In this document: piece by piece, positions 34,073 through 45,765 of the stretch | Numbering within the stretch: the first letter of the stretch is position 1 | How the letters are laid out: each line of letters opens with the position of its first letter | Origin: Silene latifolia | Taxonomy: Eukaryota; Streptophyta; Magnoliopsida; Caryophyllales; Caryophyllaceae | Direction: 5' to 3' | Length of the DNA: 64,000 nt | Assembly (NCBI RefSeq): GCF_048544455.1 | Contig: NC_133538.1 | Span: 5,672,658 to 5,736,657 of the forward strand | The notes under the pieces: generated by a model | What the model saw: the letters and a program-made list of their open reading frames with translations, nothing else | Told to the model about the DNA's origin: nothing | Database searches by the model: none | Translations under genes and position numbers: made by a program

Positions 34073-35545
34073 TTTCCTCTATTTTTCCATTGATTACCAT
34101 TTCTTCATTTCACAGCTATAATTCTTTTTAACTAGTAATCCAATTATTGAGTAGTTTAGAGAAAAAATTCGCAAGTTTTAACTAAAAATCTCGAGTTTTT
34201 TCGTTGTTAGGAGGCGAGCGCCCCTGCTAGCCACCCTTCGGTTCCGCCACTGATTGCAGTTGGTTTTTGAACTGTATTGTTATACTATTGGCGTGCATCA
34301 TAAAGATAATTAGTATATTTGGTGTCTTTAATGTGTGTTAACATTATGTTGCGGTGGCTTGTCTTTCTGTGAATTGCTTTATGATTAACTTTCGATGCAT
34401 TGTTTCGGTTTATTTTAGTTCCCATGTTAGATATAACATGTGTATATGCAATCATTAACTTGTAATTCAAAAAAATAAAATAAAAATCGAAGTAGATGTG
34501 ATCTAAGTAGTCAGATTGGACTCCGGCCAATTTAAACACGAAAGATTATGTTACCAGTGGCGAATGGTGAAGATGAATGAGGGAATGACTTGGTTTAGTT
34601 GTTGGTGAGTAGTTCCAGTTGTAGTTTTAAACTTTTGTACTGGCCATGGTTTTACACCTTGACTTGATAATTGGTCTCCAATCGGTGGTTGCGGCATAAC
34701 TGCAGCCAATACTGCCTCAAAGTGCGGTTTGGTATGGTTCATTTTGATAACTCAGTAACGGAGATGTAATGCCACAGTATTGTTTTTGCTTTGAGATTCA
34801 GGATGCGTTTATAACTTCCACTTTGTTAGAGTGTATCACAATTTGTATATGAAAAATTACTTGTGCAACCAATTGCTTTGAAATACTTTTAGCTGTTCAT
34901 CTTTTTCCTTGCCTATGTAAGGTTATTTTTTCTTCCTTCGAAAATCTTGTCAGTGAAAGTTACTCTCTGAAACACAGGATTGCAGGTTTCGATATAAATT
35001 CCTAAATTCCCGGCTAGAGGTGACTTATCACTACCGTGGACACTTCCTCTGTTCTCTCCAGGGCCTGTTGCAACTGGTAACGAAACACCTACTTGTGGAA
35101 GTTTCTCTACTTCAGTTTTTTTATTTATTTTTTGAAGTTTCAACACATTTGATGAATTCGAGTTCAATTGCATTCACGCAGATGTCCAGAATAATCTATA
35201 TCCATTGCATTTCAAATTGGTTAAGATCGATTTTGTTTGATCGCGACAGAAAAATCTATATCCATTGCCTTTCAAATTAAGTCAATTGAATATCCTTTTG
35301 ACCAAGATGACTAGGAGCACTATGCTAAGATGATCGCAGAAATCGGAGACAAAGTACAAATTGGTAGAGATGATCTCTTGATGACCGCAGAAATCGGACT
35401 TAGTTAGTTTGCTCGCTATTTTGGCTCTGGTTGTGAAACAAGTGTATTTTTTTTTAGTGCTATGTGAAACAAGTGTATTGGTATTTGATTTTAATGAGAA
35501 TAAATATATTAATTTTATTCAAATATCATCAATATTTTTTTTTAA
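34073..35545. other. Remaining interior of the CACTA element
   Basis: Mixed-composition DNA that includes a GCGAGCGCCCCTGCTAGCC block (34204-34222) and a plus-strand segment around 35020-35090 of coding-like composition. No gene could be named. A short direct repeat (AAATCTATATCCATTGC, near 35193 and 35250) is present. Confidence 0.4.
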
Positions 35546-35782
35546 AAAAGCCAAGAGGGATAGAGAACTGTTAGCTTACACAACCGTTCTCTTTTACTAG
35601 GAAAAGAGAACGCTTATCAGGTGTTCTCTAAAGCTCATTTTAGCCGTTCTCTATGAATATGAATACAAAACGCCTCTTCTAACAGTTCTCTAAGCTTTAG
35701 AGAACACTGAGTTAGAGAACGCCTCTAAAACGTTCTCTAATGTTAATTCCAACAGTTCTCTAAGCCTATTTATGTAGTAGTG

Positions 35783-37048
35783 CTTAACCAACAAAAGAGC
35801 TATAATGAACTCCCTAGAGGTAAGAGTTGAAGTCAAATCAACAAGGATGTCAAAGATAGAGTTTTATAGGTTACCAGCATCAAATTTAAAGGAGGAGCAT
35901 GATGAAGCGAGGAAGAGAGGTATGAGCAGTAACACTTATGGTCAAAGAAGAAGGGAAATTAGATAACGAGGAAACGCCTGGTACTCAAATCTCAACCACT
36001 ACATCATCCCAAACGGTTTCAAAAACTTCCTAATGAAAATCGATCTCACAACCACACTACTTCCAAGGATTTCCTCAAAACACTTATGTTACTTCATCCT
36101 AAGCTATCCCCATGAAACAAGGTACTTCACTATAAGTGTGATTCAATAATTCCCAATCACTAAACATTCACAACGACTTCCACAAAACAAGATCAAAACT
36201 ACTAACAAGGCTATACTCCTACCCAACAAACGTCAAAAGGTAACACCAAGCTATGTATAGCTATCAACATCCCAAAGGTACCCCTTTCCAAACTCAAATC
36301 ATAAACCATACTCCATGTTTACTCCTAAGGCAACACCGCTCAACCTACTAAGCTTTCAAATCCCAAATATAAACAACAAAGCCAAGTTCTATAACCTTAG
36401 TACCGTAGGCAACTCGCACTTAGCACACAGAATCCACCAATCAATTATACTCACTTTATCAAGGAACTAGGTATAGGAATCACCAAGTATGTCTCATCAC
36501 ACTACCTAAGTCTTTCTAACATCACAACCTCTCAAAACCAGGGTTAAGGGTCAAACACAAACAAACTCCACAAAATTCAAATTTTCCAACCAAGGTTAAC
36601 ATTTCACAAGAGAGAGAGAACTATCGTAAGGCGTTAAGGGAGGATAAGCAAGGAACAAAGAACAAGTTGGGGGTACAAGAGTAACTCCCAAGGAAAAAGA
36701 AAAGAAAGTCTAGAGGAAGAAATAAACATCAAGAAGTAAAGAATAAGGCAAGGTACACAAAGAATGATAAATATCTTCGAGGAAGTAGAAGCAGTCTTCA
36801 AAGGTTGAACAAATCTTCATTTCCTGGCAATAGGCACCAAATCTTGATCTTCACGTAGGTAAGCCCACGGTCATTGATCCAAGGGCACAACAATAATTGA
36901 CAATCAACAAACATGTTAGAACTTAACAAAGAGCAATCACACTACAGACTACCACCTTAGGTCCTTAAGTCTACCCATCTCTCATTCGTTATTCAAGGTC
37001 AAGTTCAACTTTAAGTTTGGGGTACACGTGTGTGCGTCGGGAGCAACA
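35783..37048 (-). other. Leader region of the LTR element (right interior)
   Basis: In element orientation this is the segment after the primer binding site, where gag would be expected. No open frame of useful length and no Cys-His knuckle or protease motif was found, so the element appears to lack gag and has not merely lost it by point mutations. Confidence 0.6.
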
Positions 37049-37063
37049 CAGGCTCTGATACCA
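37049..37063 (-). other. Primer binding site, initiator-Met tRNA type
   Basis: On the minus strand, two bases after the LTR end, the sequence TGGTATCAGAGCC occurs. It is complementary to the 3' end of plant initiator methionine tRNA, the usual primer of reverse transcription in plant LTR retrotransposons. Confidence 0.9.
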
Positions 37064-37065
37064 AC

Positions 37066-40000
37066 TGTGAACCCCCGCAATAATGCGGAAAATATAACTT
37101 ATAAAATTCAAGCGGAAATTTGGAAATTTTAACACTTTTAAAATTTAAAGCGCAGGTACAGTAAAATCTAAAACACAAATAAAGATTGCGAAAATAAAGA
37201 TTAAATTATACAAACGTGGTAGTTAAAGGTGAGGAAAAATATATCTCTCGAATGACAATACAATAAAAGGTGAGTCTAAACAATCCTAATAAACCGACTA
37301 CTAGGCCAGAGTGCTCGCTAGCTCACACATGTCTTCACCCATAGATGCACCAACTCATACCTGTCATTCATGTAAACATGAACGCTACAGACAGTGGGGA
37401 GTAACTCAAGGTTCTCCCAACCACAAATTGTCAAAATGGACATAACAAAGAATTAAAACAAGTAAGCCATGTAAGATACGGGAAACATGAGAGAACACTA
37501 GATTATATATATATATAACGGATTAATAAGAGAAGATATTATAGGATAATAACTAGGCAATTTATGGTCATACTCAATTAAATAAGAAGGTAAGGAAATG
37601 AAATGCAACTGATTATGGAAGTATGTCATATGCAACTATCCGACTATGCAAGACCTTTACTAGCTACCCTTAGACTCACTAACTCTTGGCAGGACGGCCA
37701 ACGAGAGCGGCGAAAATAAAATAAGATATCCAACTCTCGGCAGAATGGCCAACAAGAGAGGTGTCGAAAGAGTATGGTAACCAACTCTCGGCAGAGCGGC
37801 CAACGAGAGAGACGTAAATAAAATAAGATATCCAACTCTCAGCACAACGGCCAACGAGAGAGGTGTCGAAAGAGTATGGTAACCAACTCTCGGCAGAGCG
37901 GCGAACGAGAGAGGCGTAAATAAAATAAGATATCCAACTCTCGGCAAAACGGCCAACGAGAGAGGTGTAAAGATAAGTCAAGCAAAAAGGTATAGCATAA
38001 AGGCTTTATCACAAGAACACGACTCATTTCAATTAATCACGTGGAATAAATCACTCGTATTTGAAATACGATAAATGAATAAGAAAGAGAAGTAATAACT
38101 CGTAAATGAAGTATTATACGTCATTTCATACTTCTATAAAGAGGCCATCATTTTAGTTCATATGACTAAGCCACTTGAACAAAATATAAACCAGCGGGAA
38201 CGAACAATTGAACTATGTAAGACATGAGATAAAACGTAAATAACCACATGTGAATCATTCATAAGCATGTGCCATAATATAAGAGTAACCCAACAACTAC
38301 AAGGTATGTTCAAAGCTTAATATAGGACATAGGAAGGCATAGAACAAAGGAGGAAAGATGGTCGCCGGCTGCACGATAATATGACATGAATGTGGATGTG
38401 CCAAACTCAAATTGTAGCACATGATGGAATGACTGATAGACAGATGTGTAATAAGATACACCTGATTCCTGAAGGGGCGAGGCAGCTAATAAGCATCTCA
38501 GCTTCATATCTAATTTGTCTCCTTATCATGGATATGGCTGACTTTAGATACGAGTATAATAGTATAATATTATGAAAAAATGCTAGCTACAGTATATATA
38601 GGAGCATACATAGCATAGGTTTGTTTTGCGCCTGTGTTGTCTATTTATATGTCTACTGGACGACTTGATTTATCAAACATATCATTTAACTAAAAGATTC
38701 TATGGTGTTACTTACAAGTGGAATAATATTAATTAACACAAGATCGTCAACTAGGGCATATCAACTAGCAAGAGGATTAAGGCCGTGCTGCCCAGCCGTG
38801 ATCTGGTCACCCCTGCCCACTGCCCAGGCCTGACCATTGCCCGTAACAGAGCTGGCAGATGCTACACAGAAGACGTAGCCTGGCAATATGCAGCAACAAG
38901 TAGTACAACAGCCTGCATACGGACCTGCAAAAACCCAAGAATTCCCCTTTTGTCCAGCCGTCTTGGGATGGTTTTCTAGGCCAAACCAAGACGGATTTCA
39001 CCCGTACAAAAGACCCGATCCAAACATGTACATGTACTCGAGATAGTAGCAAGAAAATTGGTTCCATTTAGCATAAACAAACCCGTCAAAACAACCCGCG
39101 AAAACTGCTCGACAATGTCCATTTTCTCGATTTATAAAGTTCATTTGTGACCGTCTTAAGACGAAATTTTAAACATAAAAGGGTGAAATTTCTCACATAC
39201 AAGTACAACCAACCCATTACATACTTTGATATACATATGAGACGGAAATTAACTAATTGGCTCAAAACTCAAAGCGAAAATTGTGCAACCTTTAATCAAA
39301 TCATAGCCCCATGTAAGTTTATAGCTAATTGGTCCATTACTCGTACAAACCTAGAGCTAAATTCCAAAGTCCCAAACTAAATAATCCATGGTTAATGGCC
39401 TCTTGCAGTGATCCAATGATCTCCCGAGTCTGCCATATCTATTTCCCATACAATTTCATATCTCAAACCCATCTTACCAAAACAAATATAATATGTATGT
39501 GAAAGTAAACATTAAAGTAAATAAATAGAATATAGATAACTAGTATGGGAGAATCATAGGCAAGCTTGAGACGGAAATTATCATACAAATGAGAAACGCA
39601 TAACGGATCAAACTTTATCGGGTAAGAGCATATAAAACGACGCATAAGACAAAATTTCAACATTTTTGTCGAGTAACCTATCACCGTTACCTTAAACGCT
39701 CCTTATCCTTCGAATAAACGGCCCCCAAAGCTTGAGTCTTCCCACGGGTCTTCGAAACTTTGAAAGATGAAGGAGGAAATAAGGAGAAGAATGGTACAAA
39801 AATTAAGAGGATTGGTGAAGGAATGAGCGTGAAATATGGGTTTTTAGGTTGTCAAAAATGGGGTTTTGCTTGCTCGCTGGTTTTGTTGTTGCTAATGCTG
39901 TGTGTTTGTTGTTTGACAGGGGTTTCGAAAAAAGGAAAAGGGTAAGTGGGTTGGGGATAGGTCCAAAGTTGTGAGAGTGAGAGACAACAAATAGAATGAT

Positions 40001-40343
40001 TATTTTATTTAGGTATAAAAGTGAGCGATGTGTTGTCGATACGAGATAGGTCGGAAATAAATTAGTCTCACATGTGAAAATGTGACGGTCTTTTGCTGGA
40101 CAGAAATACGTCTTAAAGCTACTATAATTTAAGACGGAGCTTTATTATTATTACTACTGTCGCTATTTATATTATCCGACAAAAATATTTGTTTTATATA
40201 AACAATCTTGTGAAAATGTAACTTTTATAAAATTTATGTTAAAAAGGAGATTAATTAAATTAAATAATTTAACAATATAAAATAAAGTAATAAACGGTTA
40301 ATTTAATTTTAAATGTCAAAATGAGTAATTCGCGGGTGTTACA
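37066..40343 (-). repeat. Long terminal repeat (5' LTR in element orientation)
   Basis: It starts TGTGAACCCCCGCAATAA and ends CGCGGGTGTTACA in plus-strand view, matching the left LTR. It carries its own six-unit ~51-bp array (37681-37966), with unit starts at 37681, 37732, 37782, 37833, 37884 and 37935. In element orientation transcription would begin within this LTR; no promoter was pinned down. Confidence 0.95.
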
Positions 40344-40640
40344 ATGACAACAGAATAACATCACAATAACAGCGGAATAACAATAACAGCACAATAACAT
40401 GTGGTAAAAAAAGAGAAAAAAAAAATCAAAGTCGTAAAAAAAATCTAAATAAAAAAAAGCACAATAACAGCATAATAACACGAGGTAAAAAAAAATAAGA
40501 GTAAAAAAATTTTCAAGTAAAAATAAAATCTGGTACAAAAAGAAAAAGAAAAAAAGGTAACATAATGAGAAAATTAGAGAAAAACATAAGAGGAAATAAA
40601 ATCAAAGTTGTAAAAAAAAAACATAATAACACGAGGTAAA
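40344..40640. repeat. AATAACA motif array of element C, right half
   Basis: The same CAATAACA/GGTAAAAAAA/ATCAAAGTCG words as at 27190-27874 resume directly after the LTR element and fade into A-rich DNA. This shows the retrotransposon landed inside a pre-existing array. Confidence 0.8.
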
Positions 40641-40706
40641 AAAAAAAGAGATAAAAAATAATAAAGTAAAAAAAAGAGTAGCACTAGAAAAAAGAGAAAA
40701 TAAGTA

Positions 40707-41020
40707 CTCCCTTCTATTCATTTTAACTCTCCCCTTTCAAAAGGGCACGCAAATTAAGGGGAGGATTATTTATTGTAAAGTATTGTGGTGGTGTAAAGTA
40801 ATTGGAGAGAGGGAATGTATTATTGTGGGTAAGATGATTAAAATAAGTATTGTTGTGGAGTAAGGTGATTAAAATAAGATAAGGTATGAGTATTGTGGGG
40901 GTATTGTTGTGGGGTATGTTGATTAAAATAAGTATAAAACTTTACTAAATAAGGAACGAGGGAGAGTTATATGAATAGATGAAAAAGGAAAGGGGGAGAG
41001 TTAAAATGAATAGGAGGGAG
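40707..41020. mobile_element. Stowaway-type (Tc1/mariner) MITE
   Basis: CTCCCTTCTATTCATTTTAA at the left pairs with TTAAAATGAATAGGAGGGAG at the right, over about 32 bases with one mismatch or so. TA lies on both sides (40705-40706 and 41021-41022). The inside has repeated GTATTGTGG and GATTAAAATAAG words. Non-coding, 314 bp. Confidence 0.92.
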
Positions 41021-41049
41021 TAAATGACAGTGATTTTATATGACATGTA

Positions 41050-41059
41050 TGTATGTATG

Positions 41060-41148
<89 letters not shown>
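41050..41148. repeat. (GTAT)n then (TA)n microsatellite, left flank of element D
   Basis: Several GTAT units run into about 85 bases of TA. The tract forms the left border of element D. Confidence 0.93.
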
Positions 41149-41152
<4 letters not shown>

Positions 41153-41289
41153 GGGTTCTTATAAGGTCCTTATACCATATAAGGTCCTAAGTCCTTATAA
41201 GAGCCCTTGGATGGAAGGGATGGAGGGATGGGATTGTCTCTCAATGAGTGGCCACAAATTAATCCCATCTAATTACCTCCCTTAATCCT

Positions 41290-42405
41290 TCTAACTTCTT
41301 AAACATTCAGCCTCTCCTAATCTCCTCTCATTATCCCACCACCCTCCTCTCTCTCTATATCTCTCTTTTATCTCAAATTCCCAACAAAATAAAAACCCAA
41401 AAATCCCACCACCTTTCTCACCCTCCTCCTCTCCTCTTTCTGAACCACCACCTAGCGGCAACTCCGACTTCGGCCTGCCCAATAATTCACCATCACCGAC
41501 CTCCCCACTGCCGCCAAGACCGTTGCCGACCACCCGACACCCAGTCTCCCACCACTTCCTTCGTATCCCTCCATTCGAACCCCACTTCCACTGCCACCTC
41601 CCTCCATTCGAACCCCACCAAAGACACCCCCTCCTTCGTATCCCTCCATTCGAACCGCCACGACCGCAAAGAACCACAACCCACCACGACAACAACAACA
41701 ACTCCACGACTCCCTCCTCCCTCTACCACCGCAACAACTCCACGACAACAACAACAACACCAACAACCGTCCTTACCACCACCACACCCGCCCACACCTG
41801 CCAACAACAACACCGCAACAACCCTCTGCCAACTTCGTCCTTTTTTTTCTTCAGATCTAAACAAAAAAGAGCCCGCGTAGTTTCAAAATTCAAAATTTGA
41901 AAATCCCGCCTTTCCTCCATTGCTCGTCGGCCGTTGTTGTTGCTCGTGGTGGTGGTGGTTGTTGCGGTTTGGGGAGAAAGGTGAGGTGAGTGGGTCAGTC
42001 ATGGTGGTTATGGTGGGGGTGGCGGTGGTTGTGCGAGAAAGGAAAAATGAAGAAGGTGGTGTGGTGGTGTCGTTGTTGCTTCTTTGTTTTCTCATTTTTT
42101 TTGTCTTTTTTTTGTTTTTTAGATTTTTTATTCCTTATTTTTATTCCTTATTTTTCCTTTGGTTTTTTTATTCCTTTGCTTCCTTTGGTGGTGTCGTGGT
42201 GGACTTAGGACTTTCACTTTTGTTTTTTTATTCCTTATTTTTCCTTTCTCATTTTCCTTGTTTTTTAGATTTATTGCGTTTTTGTTTTTTTTTGTTCTTT
42301 GTTTTTTGTTTTATTTTTGTTTTTGTTCTTTGTTTTTTGTTTTGTTTTTGTTTTTGTTTTTATTTTTTATTTTTTTATTTGGTTGTTATTGTTATTTGAT
42401 TTTTT
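41290..42405. other. Gene-like but unrecognised sequence in element D
   Basis: Long overlapping open frames on both strands (for example 41493-41864 minus, 41523-41900 plus, 41920-42399 plus) reflect CCA/GGT-rich and T-rich composition. They show no domain signature. The left part looks like a captured leader or exon in a GC-richer context, but I cannot name a source. Confidence 0.35.
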
Positions 42406-42411
42406 GGACTA

Positions 42412-43590
42412 AAGTTATACATCTTGTCTATTAAAGTTATACATCTTGCGTGCATTAGAGTTATACATTTTTTTTGATTTTTTCATATTTATTGTTTGAT
42501 TTTTTTACTATTTACGACTAAAGTTATACATTTTATGACTAAAGTTATACATTTTATGACCAAAGTTATACATTTTATGACCAAAGTTATACAAAAAAAG
42601 ACTAAAGTTATACAAAAATTGGATTAAAGTTATACAAAAAATTGGACTAAAATTATACAAAAATGAACCAAAGTTATACAAAAATGAACCAAAGTTATAC
42701 AAAAATGGACCAGAGTTATACAAAAATGCACCAGAGTTATACAAAAAATTGGACTAAAGTTATACAAAAAATGAACCAAAGTTATACAAAAATGAACCAA
42801 AGTTATACAAAAATGAACCAAAGTTATTCAAAAATCGACCAGAGTTATACAAAAATGCACCAAAGTTATACAAAAATTGGACTAAAGTCATACAACAATG
42901 GACTAAAGTTATACAAAAAATTGGACTAAAGTTATACAAAAATGAACCAAAGTTATACAAAAATGAACCACAGTTATACAAAAATGGACCAGAGTTATAC
43001 AAAAATGCACCAGAGTTATACAAAAAATTGGACTAAAGTTATACAAAAAAATGAACCAAAGTTATACAAAAATGAACCAAAGTTATACAAAAATGGACCA
43101 GAGTTATACAAAAATGCACCAGAGTTATACAAAAGTTAGTCCATTTTTGTATAACTTTAGTCCATTTTTGTATAACTTTGGTCCATTTTTGTATAACTTT
43201 GGTTCATTTTTGTATAACTCTGGTTCATTTTTGTATAACTTTAGTCCATTTTTTGTATAACTTTGGTGCATTTTTGTATAACTCTGGTCGATTTTTGTAT
43301 AACTTTGGTTCATTTTTTGTATAACTTAGGTTCATTTTTGTATAACTTTGGTCCATTTTTGTATAACTTTGGTGCATTTTTGTATAACTCTGGTGCATTT
43401 TTGTATAACTCTGGTGCATTTTTGTATAACTTTGGTTCATTTTTGTATAACTTTGGTTCATTTTTTGTATAACTTTAGTCCAATTTTTTGTATAACTTTA
43501 GTCCAATTTTTGTACAACTTTAGTCTTTTTTTGTATAACTTTGGTCTATTTTTGTATAACTTTGGTTCATTTTTGTATAACTTTAGTCCA
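42412..43590. repeat. Inverted array of ~21-bp AAAGTTATACAAAAATGNACC units
   Basis: From 42412 to about 43135 units run in one direction, first loosely (AAAGTTATACATTTTATGAC), then regularly. From about 43137 to 43590 the complementary unit (TATAACTTTGGTNCATTTTTG) runs in the opposite direction, so arms of about 450 bases can pair. I estimate about 50-55 units in total by eye. Because the unit is often 21 bases, every frame stays open and gives repetitive seven-residue peptides; these are not evidence of a gene. The array is confined to element D. Confidence 0.92.
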
Positions 43591-44210
43591 TTATTGTCTT
43601 AGATGAAAAAAAGTATCTCACAAAAAAAAAAAACGAGATTTAAAACACGAAATCTTAAAAAAAACGTATACTAAAAAGAGATTTAAGAAAATGAATAATA
43701 AATGAGAACTAACAAAATAAAAGACAACTAAAATAAAATAAAAGACAAAAAAAATAATGAATGGAAAAAACAACTCAAAACATACAAATTAACACAAAAC
43801 GAAAAAAAAAAAAAAAAAAAAAAAAAATTGGCGGCGGTGCGGTGGCGGCGGTGTGGTGGCGGCGGTGGTGGGTGGTTAGTTGGTGTCGGATGGGGTGGTG
43901 GTGGGTGGTGGTGAATGAAGATGAGAGGAGTGGGTGATTTATTTGGGTTTTGGTTTTTTGGGATTTTGGGGTTTTTTTTAGAGAAGAGAGAAAAGTGAGA
44001 TGTAGAGAGAGGAGGAGGAATTGTGATAATGAGATGATGAATGATTAGTGAGGTTGTTTTATTGAATTGATGAGTTAATTAGAGAAAAGGTGGAGGGATT
44101 AATTTGTAGCCACATATTGACATCAAATCTTAGCCTTCCATTGCCTTGATCCAATGGCCCTTAGAAGGACTTATGGACTCAAATATATAATGGACCTTAG
44201 TTGATCCTTC

Positions 44211-44212
<2 letters not shown>

Positions 44213-44258
<46 letters not shown>
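44213..44258. repeat. (TA)n microsatellite, right flank of element D
   Basis: About 46 bases of TA separating element D from the 77-base repeat at 44259. Confidence 0.93.
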
Positions 44259-44261
<3 letters not shown>

Positions 44262-44335
44262 GCAAATTGAGGACATCATCACTATAATTTAGGGAGAGAT
44301 ACGAATTGGGGAAGGGTGAGAGATATTCGTCATGC
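44259..44335. repeat. 77-bp direct repeat, copy 1
   Basis: Begins TTGTGCAAATTGAGGAC, ends GATATTCGTCATGC, and follows a (TA)n tract. The copy at 57150-57226 differs at only about three positions and also follows a (TA)n tract. The two copies bracket element E and MITE F. Confidence 0.92.
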
Positions 44336-44367
44336 CACCATAAGAAACAAAACTCACAAGAACCTAA

Positions 44368-44581
<214 letters not shown>

Positions 44582-44639
44582 GATCCGGTGAGAACCCCTA
44601 AATATTTGAGGATTGAGTAACGGATACAATATCGCGCAA

Positions 44640-45765
44640 TAAACTAAACAATATCACTTAAGAAAAAGGTAACAAAAAATGCAGAACACGCACGCCTTTT
44701 GAAATTCATAACCGCAAGCAGTTTTTTTCGACTTCTCACTTTCTCTCTCTAAAAACTCAAAAAACCACTAAAATTCCCGATTATTAACGCGAATCAACAA
44801 CAATTTACGAAAAAATACTAATCATTGTTCAATTCAATTGCATTTTGACCGAAAATCGGTACAATTTTGTCTTAATTCTCTCGAGGACTTCAATTTTAGT
44901 GAAATCATTGTTAAAATCGAGTATTTGTTAGTTTAAGTATCAAAATTATTGATAAACTTCGTTAATTTCCAATAATTTTCATATAATTGTACAACTTCGT
45001 AGTTGTTAATTGAATGTTTTTCTGTTACAGTTGAAATTGCATATTTGCCTCTTTAAATCTGCTAAATTAGCGTTGAATATTGTGCGACTCCGAAAAATTA
45101 GGGTTCGACATTGTTCGAAGTGCAAAATAAGTATTTCGTATTGTTTTTATCAATTAAGAATAGGTTTTAACATATTCAATGAAGAAATTTATGTTTAAAC
45201 ACTGTTCCATTGTTTATTTGTGATATTCAAAGTTCGACATTGTTTAATTGTGAAAAATTAGGGTTAAAACTGGTTAAAAAACTGTTTAATATAATAAACC
45301 GTTTAATTATTCGTTTGAACACTGTTCGATTTTGAAATTGAAAGTTCAAAATTGTGTATTTGTCAAAATAACGGTTGCAAATTGTTTGAATCGCGAAAAT
45401 TAGGGTTAAACGTTTGGTTAAATGTGAACGAGTACAATTTCATAACACTGAATTGAATTTGTTTGACAATGAGGTTCATGAATTGAGAGTTTCTGTTCAG
45501 TACAATGAATAACGTTGATATATGTGTTAGCAATGAGGAAGACAAACTTGTAATACTGTTACTTGTATGGTCTGATATTGAATCTGAATATTAGTGGTAC
45601 TGAATCTTCATGAATTTTGTGTAGTTCTATTATTGATAGTGTTTACAGAAATACGAAACTGTATACTCCTTTAAAAATACTTATTACCAGTGGCATACAA
45701 TAGTGATGTTATTTTGAATAAGGTGTGAAATTATGTCTAATGAAGTGTGATATTGATTCAGCAGA
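44640..45765. other. 5' region of element E upstream of the Ulp1-like locus
   Basis: AT-rich leader or intron-like DNA with a few motif copies (AACAATATCACTT near 44649, GTGTGATATTGATTCAG near 45746, which ends in an acceptor just before ATG 45766). A loose series of AAATTAGGGTT and CACTGTTC words recurs between 45050 and 45420. No coding frame was recognised. Confidence 0.5.

Larger units (their letters stand above)
32037..35782. mobile_element. CACTA (En/Spm) transposon, non-autonomous, with captured gene pieces
   Basis: The left end is CACTACTACAAAAA and the right end, inverted, CACTACTACATAAA. CTT flanks both sides (32034-32036 and 35783-35785), the 3-bp duplication of CACTA elements. 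Subterminal regions are packed with AGAGAACG/GTTCTCT words (32078-32120 and 35550-35765). No TNP transposase is present; the interior holds spliced-gene-like sequence including an F-box fragment. It is nested in the LTR element's interior and so is younger than it. Confidence 0.93.
27875..40343 (-). mobile_element. LTR retrotransposon without gag-pol (LARD-like), minus strand
   Basis: Two near-identical ~3.28-kb LTRs flank a ~5.9-kb interior. The primer binding site adjoins the right LTR and the polypurine tract adjoins the left LTR, so the element lies on the minus strand. The target duplication is GTGAC (27870-27874) versus ATGAC (40344-40348), four of five matching. No gag, protease, reverse transcriptase or integrase was found, so it depended on proteins from another element. 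Large LTRs with a non-coding interior fit the LARD category. A CACTA transposon accounts for 3.7 kb of the interior. Confidence 0.9.
41149..44212. mobile_element. Element D: (TA)n-targeting unit with a giant inverted motif array
   Basis: The left end contains AAGGGTTCTTATAAGGTCC and AAGTCCTTATAAGAGCCCTT, and further in GTGGCCACAAATTAATCCC. The right end, inverted, contains GATCAACTAAGGTCC, ATAAGTCCTTCTAAGGGCC and GTGGCTACAAATTAATCCC, so the ends match as a degenerate inverted repeat over ~120 bases. Both borders are (TA)n. The interior is near-symmetric: CCACCAC-rich sequence (41400-41830), the motif array (42412-43590), poly-A (43801-43827) and GGCGGTGGTGG-rich sequence (43830-43910). No transposase was recognised. 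Confidence 0.68.

Noticed and set aside
35783..37048. Hidden gag-pol in the LTR element
   Set aside because: No Cys-His knuckle, protease or reverse transcriptase motifs seen in any frame.
41493..41920. Gly/Trp/Cys-rich and Pro/His/Thr-rich overlapping frames
   Set aside because: Low-complexity CCA/GGT sequence read on both strands; no domain or splice support.
42508..43602. Repeat proteins on both strands with NQSYTKM- or FLYNFGS-like units
   Set aside because: The DNA unit is close to 21 bases and lacks stop codons in several frames; peptides occur on both strands and there is no start context, intron or known domain.
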